Assembly (NCBI RefSeq): GCF_016917355.1
Contig: NZ_CP070304.1
Coordinates: 1,860,001-1,924,000 of the forward strand
Source of the DNA: Glaciimonas sp. PAMC28666
Lineage (GTDB): Bacteria; Pseudomonadota; Gammaproteobacteria; Burkholderiales; Burkholderiaceae_D
Reading direction: 5' to 3'
DNA: 64,000 nt
The position numbers and the translations under genes were made by a program. Numbering within the stretch: position 1 is the first letter of the stretch; each line of letters begins with the position of its first letter. Shown here piece after piece: positions 45,297 to 55,147 of the stretch. The notes under the pieces are model-generated. The model saw only the letters and a program-made list of their open reading frames with translations. It was not told the origin of the DNA and searched no databases.

Positions 45297-47900
45297 TTAT
45301 GGAGTCAGGCCGTCGATTTTTACGCGATACTTCAGCACGGCTTTTTCCTGGTTTTTCAGACCGACGAGTTTGCCTTCGACTTGTCCGTTGGACACCACAG
45401 GCTTAGCCGAAGGGGTTTCAACGCCACTTGCCGAAACGTGCGTCATCGTGTTCTGCGCTTCTGCGCTAATCACCGCATGCCCTGGCGCTTTATCGGTAAT
45501 AGCCGTATCGATATAATCCGCGCCGCTTTTATTGTCCAGCGTCAGGCGATACCAGACACATGCGCCGGGCAACGCACTGATGCTGCTTTGCGAGAAGAGG
45601 TTATCGGTTGGTACAGCGTTACAGGCGACGTCAAGAGCCTGGTCCTTCACTAAGGTTCCACTGACCATGCCTTTTACTGCATAGGTGTATTTCCCAAGTG
45701 GACTCAATGCGACGTTGTACTGAAAAACTCCTTGTACATTTAACGTACTCGGCGTTTCCGCATCCGGCACCGTCGTTGGCGCAGTGATTGTTAGTTGAAT
45801 ACGGGCCTTTTCGCCTGTATCCAAAATTACCGTCTGGACGCCAAGCGGTTTATCAGTGTCATCAACCAAGGTGGCTTTAGTAACCCACTCGGTATTTTTT
45901 TGGATGTCAGTAGCGATATCAGATGACTTGATGGTTAACTGTATGTCACTGGTATTCTTTATCGTATGATAAAAACTGACAGCGTTTAGCGGCTCAATAA
46001 CCTGCGTACGATTTTTGTCGTAAGTCGATTCGAATTGTCCAACGTACAAATTAAGCGGTAGCGTGACGCCTGGTTTTTCAGTCATCAGCTTCGATACCGC
46101 CTCCAGCATGATCGCCACTTTTGTTTTATCGCCAATACCACCGTTGGTGCCAGATCCGCTGACTTGCGCACAGAAATCCTGATACTCGCCGTTACCGATC
46201 AACCCGGTATCGAATGTCGAAGAACTGACCGTATCGGGTCCACAAACACCGCCAGCCATCTCGTACAGAGCAACTTTAACGCCAGCAGCATTTTTCACGC
46301 TGATTTTGTAGGCTTCCTTTGAGGAGAATTCGGTAGTGTTCTGAATACGGAGTTTCACGCTAGTGGTAGAGGCGTCAGCAACAACCACGCGATTAATCAC
46401 GGAAGCCCCGGTATCCGATAGAAAAGTCATCGCCCGTTCACCGATGGTCAGGTTGTAAGCCAGTGTTTTAGGTTCTGCTTTACTATCTTTAGGGGTCGCT
46501 GAAACGGTGATACCCGACGACACATTCGCCATCAACGCCAGCTGTTCTTTCGCAACCAGCGGCGGCAACTTGACCTGCAACGTGATCAGCTGCTTTTTCT
46601 TCGCAGCAAGGGTAACGGTTGGCTTGCCCGCATCGTCAGTCGTACCATCCCATGAAAATTCGGTACCAACCGGCAACGACGCTCCGCTGCTCACTTGGTC
46701 CATCACAAAAGTGTCATCGTTTTCGCCCGTATTTTCGATGATCATCGGTAGACTGGCAATCTGCCCAGGGACGATGTTCGTTTTTCCGTCGACGCCTTCT
46801 GGCCACGCCAGACCGACCTCGCGCTTCACCTCGCCGGTAATATTGACTTTTATCGGTTGGGTCTTTTCAGAATTAGCGCCAAATGAAGTGTCGTTGATAT
46901 CATTAATTTTACCGGTCTGAATCTGGAAGCTTTTAACACCGACAGGAGTACCATTTTTTGCCAGAATATTCAGGTTTAGAAGCGCTTTATCCACCACCGA
47001 ACCTGCAGGAAATCGAACGGCCAGAAACAGTTTATTTCCTGTTTTTGTTAACTTTGCGAAATAATTATCACCCCAGGCAAGCTCCTCGCCCGGCTTCAGT
47101 CGGGTCGGCACATTGCTGGCGTAATGTAAGATCAGACGATCAGCTTCGATGCCGAGGCCAGTTGTATCGTCAGGGCCGAGATCGATGCTCATCCCCATGA
47201 TGGCCTCTTGATCGGACATTTTTACGTCGAAATTATAACCAACAGTATCTGCTTCTCCACCCCTAACAAGATCGATTGAGGTGTTGACCGGATTAATGCG
47301 GAAGTGCTCGACGGTCGCATCATATTGCTGCTTGAGACTGGCAGATGCGTTCTCTGGCCCTGCTACCAGAAGCGTAATACCGGACACCTTGCCCGCGACT
47401 CCTTGCACCATCTTCGCGTCGAATGGCAATTCTTCGCCGGACTTCAGTCCGCCGGCAGGTAGCGTCACATTGACAGATGGCGATGCGGCCGAGAGGGTAG
47501 TGTCTTGCCCGGCGATCGTCACGACATATGCAGAGGCATTCACAAAATCAGTCGCCGTTACCGTCACTTTTTCGATGGCAACGTTACCGGTATTTTTTAT
47601 ACTGTTATGGAAAAGTCCGCTACTCACAACGGTGTTACCGTCCAGCGCCAGGCTGAATACATTCTGAATGGTGGTCTTCACCATATTTGACACGGCGGTC
47701 CCCGACCCACCTGATGGCAGGGTATATCTGGCAGTTGCCTTGGTGCCAAGTTCAGTTCCGCCGGCCAGTTGGCGCGAGGTGGTCTCGGCCAATACGGGTG
47801 CGACGACACTACTCAACAAAACTGCCGTCATGGTCCAGGCGACTGCACATTGCATGCGGCTGAACTTCCTACCATCAAGAGCTCTATTAATTAAAAGCAT
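45297..47900 (-). CDS. Secreted DUF11-like multi-domain surface protein
   Basis: 867-residue protein. A signal peptide (AVAWTMTAVLLSSVVAPVLA|ETTSR) leads into seven or so beta-sandwich domains of the DUF11/CARDB type, seen as recurring pieces such as NTGNVAIEKVTVTATD, ENTGENDDTFVMDQ and LDNKSGADYIDTAITDKAPG. Only three to four cysteines occur. It has no transmembrane anchor or known catalytic motif. ATG 47900 is preceded by GGGA at a suitable distance. It stands upstream of the giant barrel protein on the same strand, 215 bp away from that gene's preferred ATG, with two hairpins between. A structural subunit displayed through or on the giant protein would fit, but that is inference. Confidence 0.82.
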   Translation of the reverse strand: MLLINRALDGRKFSRMQCAVAWTMTAVLLSSVVAPVLAETTSRQLAGGTELGTKATARYTLPSGGSGTAVSNMVKTTIQNVFSLALDGNTVVSSGLFHNSIKNTGNVAIEKVTVTATDFVNASAYVVTIAGQDTTLSAASPSVNVTLPAGGLKSGEELPFDAKMVQGVAGKVSGITLLVAGPENASASLKQQYDATVEHFRINPVNTSIDLVRGGEADTVGYNFDVKMSDQEAIMGMSIDLGPDDTTGLGIEADRLILHYASNVPTRLKPGEELAWGDNYFAKLTKTGNKLFLAVRFPAGSVVDKALLNLNILAKNGTPVGVKSFQIQTGKINDINDTSFGANSEKTQPIKVNITGEVKREVGLAWPEGVDGKTNIVPGQIASLPMIIENTGENDDTFVMDQVSSGASLPVGTEFSWDGTTDDAGKPTVTLAAKKKQLITLQVKLPPLVAKEQLALMANVSSGITVSATPKDSKAEPKTLAYNLTIGERAMTFLSDTGASVINRVVVADASTTSVKLRIQNTTEFSSKEAYKISVKNAAGVKVALYEMAGGVCGPDTVSSSTFDTGLIGNGEYQDFCAQVSGSGTNGGIGDKTKVAIMLEAVSKLMTEKPGVTLPLNLYVGQFESTYDKNRTQVIEPLNAVSFYHTIKNTSDIQLTIKSSDIATDIQKNTEWVTKATLVDDTDKPLGVQTVILDTGEKARIQLTITAPTTVPDAETPSTLNVQGVFQYNVALSPLGKYTYAVKGMVSGTLVKDQALDVACNAVPTDNLFSQSSISALPGACVWYRLTLDNKSGADYIDTAITDKAPGHAVISAEAQNTMTHVSASGVETPSAKPVVSNGQVEGKLVGLKNQEKAVLKYRVKIDGLTP

Positions 47901-48816
47901 TTCTACATTCCCATTTATTAAATTATTACAAAAAAAGTGCAGCTCAGCCTGTAATGAACATCATCACGTTCGCCCGCATTTACACCTGCTTATATACGCC
48001 GCCGTGCTTGCACAGCCGACCCTATGCACGGATACATCCATAGCCAGGAATTGCACACGCCTGATTTCTAACAATTCTTATCCTGCTAGCGTTCATTGCA
48101 TCATTCCATCCAGCGACGTATCGGTGGCAATCTTCTCGATAGATTCATCGCACGATGGCACTGATTCAAATTCAAAAATTGATTCAAACTCTAAAATATG
48201 AGAGTACGTGCCACGTTGCGGTTTTCTCCGCGACCTGGGAGCACGACGGCGCTCGAAATATGCTTTCAATCAGGGTGTTCAAAGATGGCAAACCGCCCAA
48301 GACCTGGGCACCGAAAGAGCGGAGCTCTTCGGATTCAATCCAAGCGATTACGCAGAGCACCCGATGATCAAAAAATCGAAGTTCGCTTTTCGACGCGCAC
48401 CTGATATCACCGCCAACCCTTTCGCAGCACTTATCCGGGATCGTCCTGCTAGTCGTTTGTATCGAGACCGCTGCGCACACCATCTGACTTCGGCGCTCCG
48501 ATCAGATCGGAGCGAAAGGCAAAGCTTTCCGGTTGTTGCGGACGTATTGCTTGGCAATGCCATACCAGTTGCATGGCGTAACTAACACCCTAAGCTAAAC
48601 GACATCACGTAACACGCTGACAGCAAGCTGCCGATCACTCAAACCATCAAAACGCAGCCGAAAGCATGATGATCATTGACCGGATAACGCAGACTCAATC
48701 ATCATAAGCTCACAGAATATCCATGTATCGTCAAAAGATTTGCCAGAATTTCATACGAAAGCAACGCGATACAATCTCCCACGCCCTTTCGGTCTAAAAT
48801 TAATTTCTCGCTAGCG
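47901..48816. other. Long intergenic region without a convincing gene
   Basis: About 915 bp between two genes of the surface locus. Overlapping frames on both strands between 48155 and 48585 reach 125 codons but none has a recognisable domain or good start. A perfect inverted repeat cgctccgatc-a-gatcggagcg lies at 48494-48514. The promoter of the 867-residue gene must be in the left part. It may be eroded coding sequence; I cannot identify it. Confidence 0.4.
48494..48514. other. Perfect 10-bp inverted repeat with one-base centre
   Basis: cgctccgatc and gatcggagcg flank a single A. Such symmetry is either a dimeric regulator site or a hairpin. It lies in non-coding sequence upstream of the 867-residue gene, distant from any start. 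Confidence 0.45.
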
Positions 48817-49392
48817 TTACGGCACAGGCTTAGCAGGAAGCGCACTGGCAACATTGCCCGGAACCACGATGCGAGCACTGACAGTTTTGCTCTCGCCCGC
48901 CGTCAATTCGCCCAGATTCCAGCGTAGTTCGCGATATTCGGACGAAGGTACATCGACCTCTTTAGATTGCCCTTCCTCCATCACCTGGTGTTTTATCGGC
49001 GTTGGAAAAAACTCTTTTTGCTTGCCGATACGTGCCATAAATACATTCGGGCGCGCGCTGCCCGACTGATAAGTCGCTCCTTCCGGCAGGGGCAACATTG
49101 CCTCCACGCTGGCGACGGCTTGCTTACCCGTATTTCGGTATATGACGCGATATTCAATGACGTCACCGGGCAGCGCCTTGCGTGAATCCTCCGACAGTAA
49201 TTCCTTGCCGTCCTTTGTCCGCACAATGTGCGCGCTCAATACCGCGTGTACCGGACCTGGTTGCGCGGCGACCGTATTTACGGCGGCCGTATTCTCTGTT
49301 ACCTTGGCTTGCTGCCCGTGAGCGGTAGTCATAGAAATGGCCAACCACAATGGCAGGACCGCAATACGCAAACCTGTCTTGATAGTTGTCAT
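48817..49392 (-). CDS. Small secreted DUF11-like protein
   Basis: 191-residue protein with a signal peptide (IAVLPLWLAISMTTAHG|QQAKV) and a single DUF11-type beta-sandwich: DSRKALPGDVIEYRVIYRNTGKQAVASVEAMLPLPEGATYQSG is the diagnostic core. AGGAGAG lies about seven bases before the ATG. It is the first gene, in transcription order, of the surface locus. It may be a minor or accessory subunit. The stop at 48817 is followed by the 900-bp gap. Confidence 0.82.
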   Translation of the reverse strand: MTTIKTGLRIAVLPLWLAISMTTAHGQQAKVTENTAAVNTVAAQPGPVHAVLSAHIVRTKDGKELLSEDSRKALPGDVIEYRVIYRNTGKQAVASVEAMLPLPEGATYQSGSARPNVFMARIGKQKEFFPTPIKHQVMEEGQSKEVDVPSSEYRELRWNLGELTAGESKTVSARIVVPGNVASALPAKPVP

Positions 49393-49812
49393 AGCTCGCT
49401 CTCCTTTAAATAAGTCTATTCTCCGGAAATTCGATTTCCATTCCTATGGGATTACGCTCTATTACTTACAGACATTACTAATTATCAATACAGTTTTTTC
49501 TTTTTTTGATGCAGATATTTCTTAAGCGAGTAACCTATTTCGATCAAAAATGTACGTACCAAAGAATGAAATCAGCTTAATTTTTTAGAGAATATTCTCG
49601 GACAATTCTTCATTTTTTAACCTGTAGCGATTTTTCCTTCATATTTTTATATTACGCACTTTTATATTACGCACGAAGTTAAAGACTTCGCCAGACAAGT
49701 GCTTGTCGACAAAGATGCTATTCATAAGTTGAGAAAGAGTGATTGCTAGCCGGACCCGCGGCAGTTTCCATCGGCATGCTTCCGAATATCCGGGATAAAG
49801 TAATTCTTTGAT
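49393..49812. other. AT-rich intergenic region
   Basis: About 420 bp upstream of the small DUF11 gene, low in GC with T/A tracts (for example around 49490-49660). It should contain the promoter of the surface locus, reading leftward. A direct repeat (ttatattacgcac twice, 49650-49675) is visible. I see no gene. Confidence 0.4.
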
Positions 49813-50309
49813 GCCGATAATCCGGTGGAGATTCCGTAATATCCTTTTTGGCGCTTGGCTAACTTTGATGCCAGCGCCTACCACCAGCTCATAGGAGGGG
49901 TAAGGCAAAACGCCCAAGCGATCTGCGGGACGCTGAAGGACAATATTGCCGATGCGGTTGATTGCGTGGATGAATCGCGATTGAAACTGGTTTTAGAGAT
50001 TGCCTGCCTGAGCGACTTTATCGCTGCTTAAATCCGAGGGCCTGCATTATCGGATGTCTCAGAATGAAGACAATCTTTCGGGCGGGGAAAGAATGTGCAT
50101 TGCCATTGCACGCCTGCTGTATAACAGCTCAAAAATTGTTCTTTCTTGGACGAGCCGACTGCTGGACTCGACGCAGCGACAGAGAACCGTCCGATGAACA
50201 ATCTGAAGTTGAATAAAATAACCGCCATCGTCATTTCGCATGCACCTCCCGCCTCGCGCTTTGTGATCGCATTGTCGATCTGGACGAGCTTTCTCAGGTC
50301 AACCGCTGA
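49813..50309 (+). pseudogene. Frameshifted remnant of a peptide-exporter ABC ATPase
   Basis: The nucleotide-binding domain of an ABC exporter can be read across three frames. Frame 1 gives LANFDASAYHQLIGGVRQ and then GTLKDNIADAVDCVDESR, ending at TAA 50029. Frame 2 from 50033 gives SEGLHYRMSQNEDNLSGGERMCIAIARLLY with the LSGGE signature. Frame 1 again from about 50143 gives LDEPTAGLDAATE (Walker B/D-loop) and VISH (H-loop). Frame 3 gives RLALCDRIVDLDELSQVNR to TGA 50309. Walker A and the upstream membrane domain are missing. The sequence differs from the intact exporter at 17845, so it is debris of another system of the C39/type I exporter class. Confidence 0.8.
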
Positions 50310-50453
50310 GAGTCAATGCTGGCACGCGATGAGTAAGAGTACACCGTTAAATTCGTGTAGAGATGACGTAGCAAACGAAAATTTTTCGCAGCTGAGATAC
50401 TGATTTATTTTCGTATCCGTATCCAGCGCTCCAGTCTTTTTTGATCACCGTGG

Positions 50454-51527
50454 TCACGAAGGTTGTCTGGAATTGAGTTTGGGGTTGAGTTCGTCGTAAC
50501 CGCGCCACCGGTAGAAGGCAACGGAGGCCATCCAGCTAAAAATAAAAAAGGCAATAATCGCGTAGCCAAGGTTCCCGAAATTCCCGGTTAATGTATCAAT
50601 AAGGTCCCAAAATTTTCCCTCAAGGACCATTTTCTCCCTGATAAGTCCCAACACTTCCAATCCGCCAATCGCGAGCGCAACAATCACTGAGACCAAGGTG
50701 ATGGTCATGTTGTAATAGAGTTTTCGGATGGGCTTGACAAAGGCCCAGCCGTAAATCCCCAGCATCAGCGTGCTGTCGAGCGTGTCAACCAGTGACATAC
50801 CGGCAGCAAACAATACCGGGAAAATTAAAATCGACCAAATTGGAATGCCATTTGAAGCTTGCGTGGCGGCGATGCCTAGCAGGCCAACTTCCGTTGCCGT
50901 GTCAAATCCCAGTCCGAACAAAAATCCGAGCGGATACATATGCCAGCTGCGGGATATCATCGCGAACATCGGTCGAAATATCTTTGCGAGAAAGCCTCTG
51001 CTATTGAGCAAAAGATCCAACTCTTCTTCGACGTATTCACCTCCGTTGCGTAGTCTCTGAAAAACTTTATAAATTGAGCGGAATACCATCAGATTGATAA
51101 CGCCGATGATGATCAGGAAAAATGCAGAAATAAGCGTACCGATGATGCTTCCGATTACTTTGAATTCATCCAGTTGCCCGGTCAACGCCGAAGCGGTCGC
51201 TGCAATGGCTATCGATGCCAGTAAGACGACGGTTGAATGGCCTAACGAAAAAAAGAAACCAACGGCCACCGGACGCTGTCCCTCCTGCATTAATTTTCGC
51301 GTAACGTTATCGATGGCGGCGATATGATCGGCATCCACCGCATGACGCAGGCCGAAACTATAGGCGAGAAACGCGCTACCAAGCAACACGGGGTGACCTT
51401 TAAAAGCCACGATTGCCCAACCCCAAGCAAGTATATTGAACGCAAGCAAGAAGCCATAGATACCAAAAATCTTTATCCGAAGAGGGCGGTCGACTTTGCT
51501 AAGTACAGTTTTAAAAATGGTGAACAT
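50454..51527 (-). CDS. hoxN: NiCoT-family nickel/cobalt permease (HoxN-like)
   Basis: 357-residue inner-membrane transporter with about eight helices. The signature HAVDADHIAAIDN (the HX4DH metal motif) and LGFDTATEVGLL are both present, as are FSLGHSTVV and SWHMYPLG. The start MFTIFKTVLSKVDRPLR at 51527 fits the family's usual N-terminus; ATG 51593, which would sit 29 bp after cobQ, is the alternative. As the last gene of the cobalamin operon it most likely imports Co2+ for corrin synthesis. By family it could also carry Ni2+. Confidence 0.9.
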   Translation of the reverse strand: MFTIFKTVLSKVDRPLRIKIFGIYGFLLAFNILAWGWAIVAFKGHPVLLGSAFLAYSFGLRHAVDADHIAAIDNVTRKLMQEGQRPVAVGFFFSLGHSTVVLLASIAIAATASALTGQLDEFKVIGSIIGTLISAFFLIIIGVINLMVFRSIYKVFQRLRNGGEYVEEELDLLLNSRGFLAKIFRPMFAMISRSWHMYPLGFLFGLGFDTATEVGLLGIAATQASNGIPIWSILIFPVLFAAGMSLVDTLDSTLMLGIYGWAFVKPIRKLYYNMTITLVSVIVALAIGGLEVLGLIREKMVLEGKFWDLIDTLTGNFGNLGYAIIAFFIFSWMASVAFYRWRGYDELNPKLNSRQPS

Positions 51528-51622
51528 AAGCGCTTTATTGGGGTGGTGGTGGTCGGACGCAATTTTTCGAACAAATATAGCGGCTGCGCGCATGACCGTT
51601 TAATGCGCCTTCCCTATGTCGA

Positions 51623-53104
51623 TCAGGATAATTTTTCAAGCGCCTGCAATAATGGGAGTGTTGCGTCGGCGATGCGATCAATACTGGCTTCGCGCAACGC
51701 CCTTAAATCGACAGGGACCGCATCCGCCAGCCCTGCCCAGGCCAACAAACTTCGCAAGGCCTCTGGCGTATCAAAGATACCATGCAAGTAAGTGCCGAGC
51801 ACCTGTTCGTCTTCGGAGCGCGCGCCTTCGGCGACAGCGCAGGAGGCAGTCCCTGCAGTCGATCCGTCAATAAAAAACGCCGGCCTGACTAGCGCAGGGC
51901 CGCTTGACATGCCCATATGGATTTCATAACCGCTTACGCTGGCGTCGGCAAATGCACACCGTCCCGCCACCTGACTCAGTTGCTTATCCTGGGTCATTTC
52001 TGTCTCAAGGTCCAGCAAGCCGAGACCTTCAGTGGCGCCCGCCAAGCCCTCCACGCCATGCGCATCGATGACCCGCTTGCCCAACATCTGAAAGCCACCG
52101 CAAATACCGATCACTTTGCCCCCGTAGCGCAGGTGGCGCTGCAGCGTCTCCGGCCATCCCTGTTCCTTCAGCCATGCCAGATCACCACGGGTATTTTTAC
52201 TCCCCGGCAAGATAACCAGATCTGCCGGAGGATGCGGCTGACCCGCAGCGATAAAACGCAGATCGACTTGCGGATGTGCGCGCAGGGCATCGAAGTCGGT
52301 GTGATTACTGATACGCGGCAATAAGGGCACGATCACTCGAAATAAGCCGCTGCCGTGTTGTTCGGATTGAATCGCATCTTCGGCGTCCAGTGTCAGGCCG
52401 TGCAAATAGGGAAGCACCGCCAGCACCGGCTTGCCGGTCCGTTCTTCAAGCCAATCCAGACCGCCTTGCAATAAACTGATATCACCACGAAAACGATTGA
52501 TGACAAAACCGATCACCCGCGCGCGTTCGGTCTCCGACAAACAATCGAGCGTGCCTGTAATGTGGGCGAAAACCCCACCCCGGTCTATGTCGGCAATCAA
52601 GACTACCGGGCAATCGACCGCCTCGGCGAATCCCATATTGGCAATATCCCGCGCCCGCAAATTGATCTCCGCCGGACTACCGGCACCTTCCACGATAATG
52701 GCGTCGTACTGGTCTGTAAGGCGTTGGTAGGACTCCAGCACAGCGGCCATCGCAGTGGTTTTATAGTGGTGATAATCGCGGGCGTTCATGTCGGCGCGCA
52801 CGTGACCGTGAACAATCACCTGCGCACCGATGTCGCTGGAAGGCTTTAATAAAATCGGATTCATGTCTGTGTGGGGCAACAGCCCTGCCGCCAGCGCCTG
52901 CAACGCCTGACCGCGCCCGATTTCTCCGCCGTCGACTGTGACCGCGCTATTCAGTGCCATATTTTGCGGTTTAAAAGGGACTACTTTTACTCCGCGACGC
53001 GCCAGCAAACGGCACAACGCGGCGACCAGAGTAGTTTTGCCAGCGTCTGAGGTAGTGCCCTGGATCATCAAGGTTTTATACGGGAATGTCATTTTTTGGT
53101 TCAA
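51623..53104 (-). CDS. cobQ: Cobyric acid synthase
   Basis: 493-residue glutamine-dependent amidotransferase that amidates b, d, e and g side chains of adenosylcobyrinic acid a,c-diamide. The N-terminal dethiobiotin-synthetase-like ATPase has [10 protein letters not shown] and later [13 protein letters not shown]. The C-terminal type 1 glutaminase-like domain has the Cys in [10 protein letters not shown] and His in GTYLHGIFD. Length is normal for the family. It follows cobC by 30 bp in the cobalamin operon. Confidence 0.95.
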   Translation of the reverse strand: MNQKMTFPYKTLMIQGTTSDAGKTTLVAALCRLLARRGVKVVPFKPQNMALNSAVTVDGGEIGRGQALQALAAGLLPHTDMNPILLKPSSDIGAQVIVHGHVRADMNARDYHHYKTTAMAAVLESYQRLTDQYDAIIVEGAGSPAEINLRARDIANMGFAEAVDCPVVLIADIDRGGVFAHITGTLDCLSETERARVIGFVINRFRGDISLLQGGLDWLEERTGKPVLAVLPYLHGLTLDAEDAIQSEQHGSGLFRVIVPLLPRISNHTDFDALRAHPQVDLRFIAAGQPHPPADLVILPGSKNTRGDLAWLKEQGWPETLQRHLRYGGKVIGICGGFQMLGKRVIDAHGVEGLAGATEGLGLLDLETEMTQDKQLSQVAGRCAFADASVSGYEIHMGMSSGPALVRPAFFIDGSTAGTASCAVAEGARSEDEQVLGTYLHGIFDTPEALRSLLAWAGLADAVPVDLRALREASIDRIADATLPLLQALEKLS

Positions 53105-53134
53105 CTTAGTGTTCAGTTTTGGGTCGTATTACTA

Positions 53135-54145
53135 TCAAGGGAATGCGTTTCCTGCAGCCGCTGCGGGCAACCACTCGGCTAGTGCCAGTTGCAGACGGTC
53201 CCATCCGGCTTCGTCGGGCGGCAAGCCCAGTCGGATTCCACCTGCTCCACGCGTAAACAAGCGAACCCATATTGCCCGCGCCGCCATGTGTTGATGAAAT
53301 GCTTGCGCCCGCAGTTCTGGCCACCATTGGTATAAAGCGCTGCCGCTGCTATCAATCCCGTTGAACGCCAACAGCGCATGCAGCCGCCGCCCATCCGTCG
53401 ACAACTGTGCTCGCATCTGCTGCTGCCATCGCGTGTCTGACAATGCTGCGTAACCAATCGCTTGCGCTGGGCCGCTGACTGACCACGGCCCCAATAGCTC
53501 GGCTAAAGTCGACAACAGTGTTTTCTGTGCCGCCACGAAGCCCAATCGCAGCCCGGCCAGACCAAAAAATTTTCCCACCGAACGCAGTACGATCAACCCC
53601 GGTCGATCCGACCATGCTGCCACGCTGAGCGCCGGTGTCGTGTCAGCAAAGGCCTCGTCAACAATTAGCCAGCCACCGCGTGCTGCAAGCTGTTCTGCCC
53701 ATTCCAGCAACAGCGCCGGGGCCACCGTGGCACCGGTCGGATTGTTCGGATTACAGACCACCATGACATCACAATCAGCCACCGCCAGTGCTAATGCGTC
53801 GTAAGCGACCTCCCGCACAGCATGCCCGGCACGCGACCAGCAATGCGCGTGCTCGGCATACGCAGGAGCGGCAACCGCGACTCGCGAGGTCGGACGCAGA
53901 CAAGGCAACGCCTGAATCGCCGCCTGCGAGCCAGACACTGGCAACATGCAGGGCGCACCGTAATACCGCGCTGCGGCGGTCGCCAGTGCCGGATGCGCCT
54001 CCGGCAGGCGATGCCACGCGTCCGCTGCAAGCGCGGGAACCGGATAGGGATGCGGATTGATGCCGGTAGAGAGATCAATCCATTCACTACGGGATTGGCC
54101 GAAACTGGCGATAGCCGCGTGCAGGTTGCCGCCATGATCAAGCAT
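53135..54145 (-). CDS. cobC: Threonine-phosphate decarboxylase (aminopropanol arm)
   Basis: 336-residue PLP enzyme of aminotransferase fold type I. The start DHGGNLHAA and IDLSTGINPHPYP are CobC/CobD hallmarks; VCNPNNPTGA is the PLP-phosphate region and RSVGKFFGLAGLRLGF contains the PLP-binding lysine. It makes (R)-1-amino-2-propanol phosphate for the nucleotide loop. It lies 15 bp after cbiB, which uses its product. In the Salmonella naming it is CobD. Confidence 0.92.
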   Translation of the reverse strand: MLDHGGNLHAAIASFGQSRSEWIDLSTGINPHPYPVPALAADAWHRLPEAHPALATAAARYYGAPCMLPVSGSQAAIQALPCLRPTSRVAVAAPAYAEHAHCWSRAGHAVREVAYDALALAVADCDVMVVCNPNNPTGATVAPALLLEWAEQLAARGGWLIVDEAFADTTPALSVAAWSDRPGLIVLRSVGKFFGLAGLRLGFVAAQKTLLSTLAELLGPWSVSGPAQAIGYAALSDTRWQQQMRAQLSTDGRRLHALLAFNGIDSSGSALYQWWPELRAQAFHQHMAARAIWVRLFTRGAGGIRLGLPPDEAGWDRLQLALAEWLPAAAAGNAFP

Positions 54146-54160
54146 ATTTTGGCCGCATGA

Positions 54161-55147
54161 TCATGCCCTCATATCAAACATAAAAAAGAAAGTAATAGCG
54201 CTCGCAGACAATAAAACCAACCAGAGAATGGTAGTCCGCAGCACCAGTTGCCATGCGCGTTGAATATCCGCGCCACCGGCTTCAGTGCCGCTACCAAGCG
54301 GTGGTCGATCTTCCAGCACGCCATCATAAGTCGCTGCACCACCCAGCCGCAAACCAAGTGCGCCGGCACCGGTCGCCATCACGGGACCGGCGTTGGGGCT
54401 CGGCCATGCAGGTGCCTGCGTACGCCAGCACTGCAATGCCAAACTGGTCCGCCCCAACAATGCGTACGATACAGCGGTGAGTCTGGCCGGTACCCAGTTT
54501 AATCCGTCATCAATCCGCGCGGCAACCCGTCCGAACAGGTTATAGCGCGGAGTGCGGTAGCCCCACATGGCATCCAGTGTATTGACCAGCCGAAATAAAA
54601 CAGCGCCCGGTCCACCAGCGACGACAAACCAGAATATAGTACCGAACACCGCATCGTTGCCGTTTTCCAATAACGACTCTACCGCCGCCTTGGATAAATC
54701 CGCAGGCTGGGCCTGGCTGGTATCACGACTAACAATGCGCGATGTCAAACTGCGGGCGATGACCAGATCATCCACAGCTAATGCCTGCGCAATGGGAATT
54801 GTATGATCACGCAAGCTGCGCAAACCGATACAGAGATACAGAAGAACGGCATGCATCATGAGGGCACCGGCTATCGGCAGAAGATGTAACATCCATATCG
54901 TTAGCAACACGATGGGGATAACCGCCAACGTCCACGCCAATGCGCCGTATAAGAGGCAGCGGGAAGAATCGGTCGTTAAGCCAGGGCGCGTCGGCGTGAG
55001 AGGATTGAACTGCCGTTCCAGGCGGCTAGCAAACCGCCCAAACCCCACCAGCGGATGCCAGCGGCGGGTTTCCCCCAAAAGCATATCCAGAATAACCCCA
55101 GCTATCGCCAGCAAGGCCAATGCAGGGAGCGAGAGTCCGCTCAACAT
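54161..55147 (-). CDS. cbiB: Adenosylcobinamide-phosphate synthase
   Basis: 328-residue integral membrane protein of the CbiB/CobD family: DMLLGETRRWHPLVGFG at the N-terminus, ESLLENGNDAVFGTIFWF and LVNTLDAMWGYRTPRYNLFGR in the middle, and PNAGPVMATGAGALGLRLGG near the end, all family motifs. It attaches aminopropanol (phosphate) to cobyric acid. The start at 55147 overlaps the end of cobU. Confidence 0.94.
   Translation of the reverse strand: MLSGLSLPALALLAIAGVILDMLLGETRRWHPLVGFGRFASRLERQFNPLTPTRPGLTTDSSRCLLYGALAWTLAVIPIVLLTIWMLHLLPIAGALMMHAVLLYLCIGLRSLRDHTIPIAQALAVDDLVIARSLTSRIVSRDTSQAQPADLSKAAVESLLENGNDAVFGTIFWFVVAGGPGAVLFRLVNTLDAMWGYRTPRYNLFGRVAARIDDGLNWVPARLTAVSYALLGRTSLALQCWRTQAPAWPSPNAGPVMATGAGALGLRLGGAATYDGVLEDRPPLGSGTEAGGADIQRAWQLVLRTTILWLVLLSASAITFFFMFDMRA

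Noticed and set aside
48208-48585. 125-codon + strand frame in the gap of the surface locus
   Set aside because: Basic, low-similarity product; other frames over the same bases are equally open, as expected of non-coding GC-mixed DNA.
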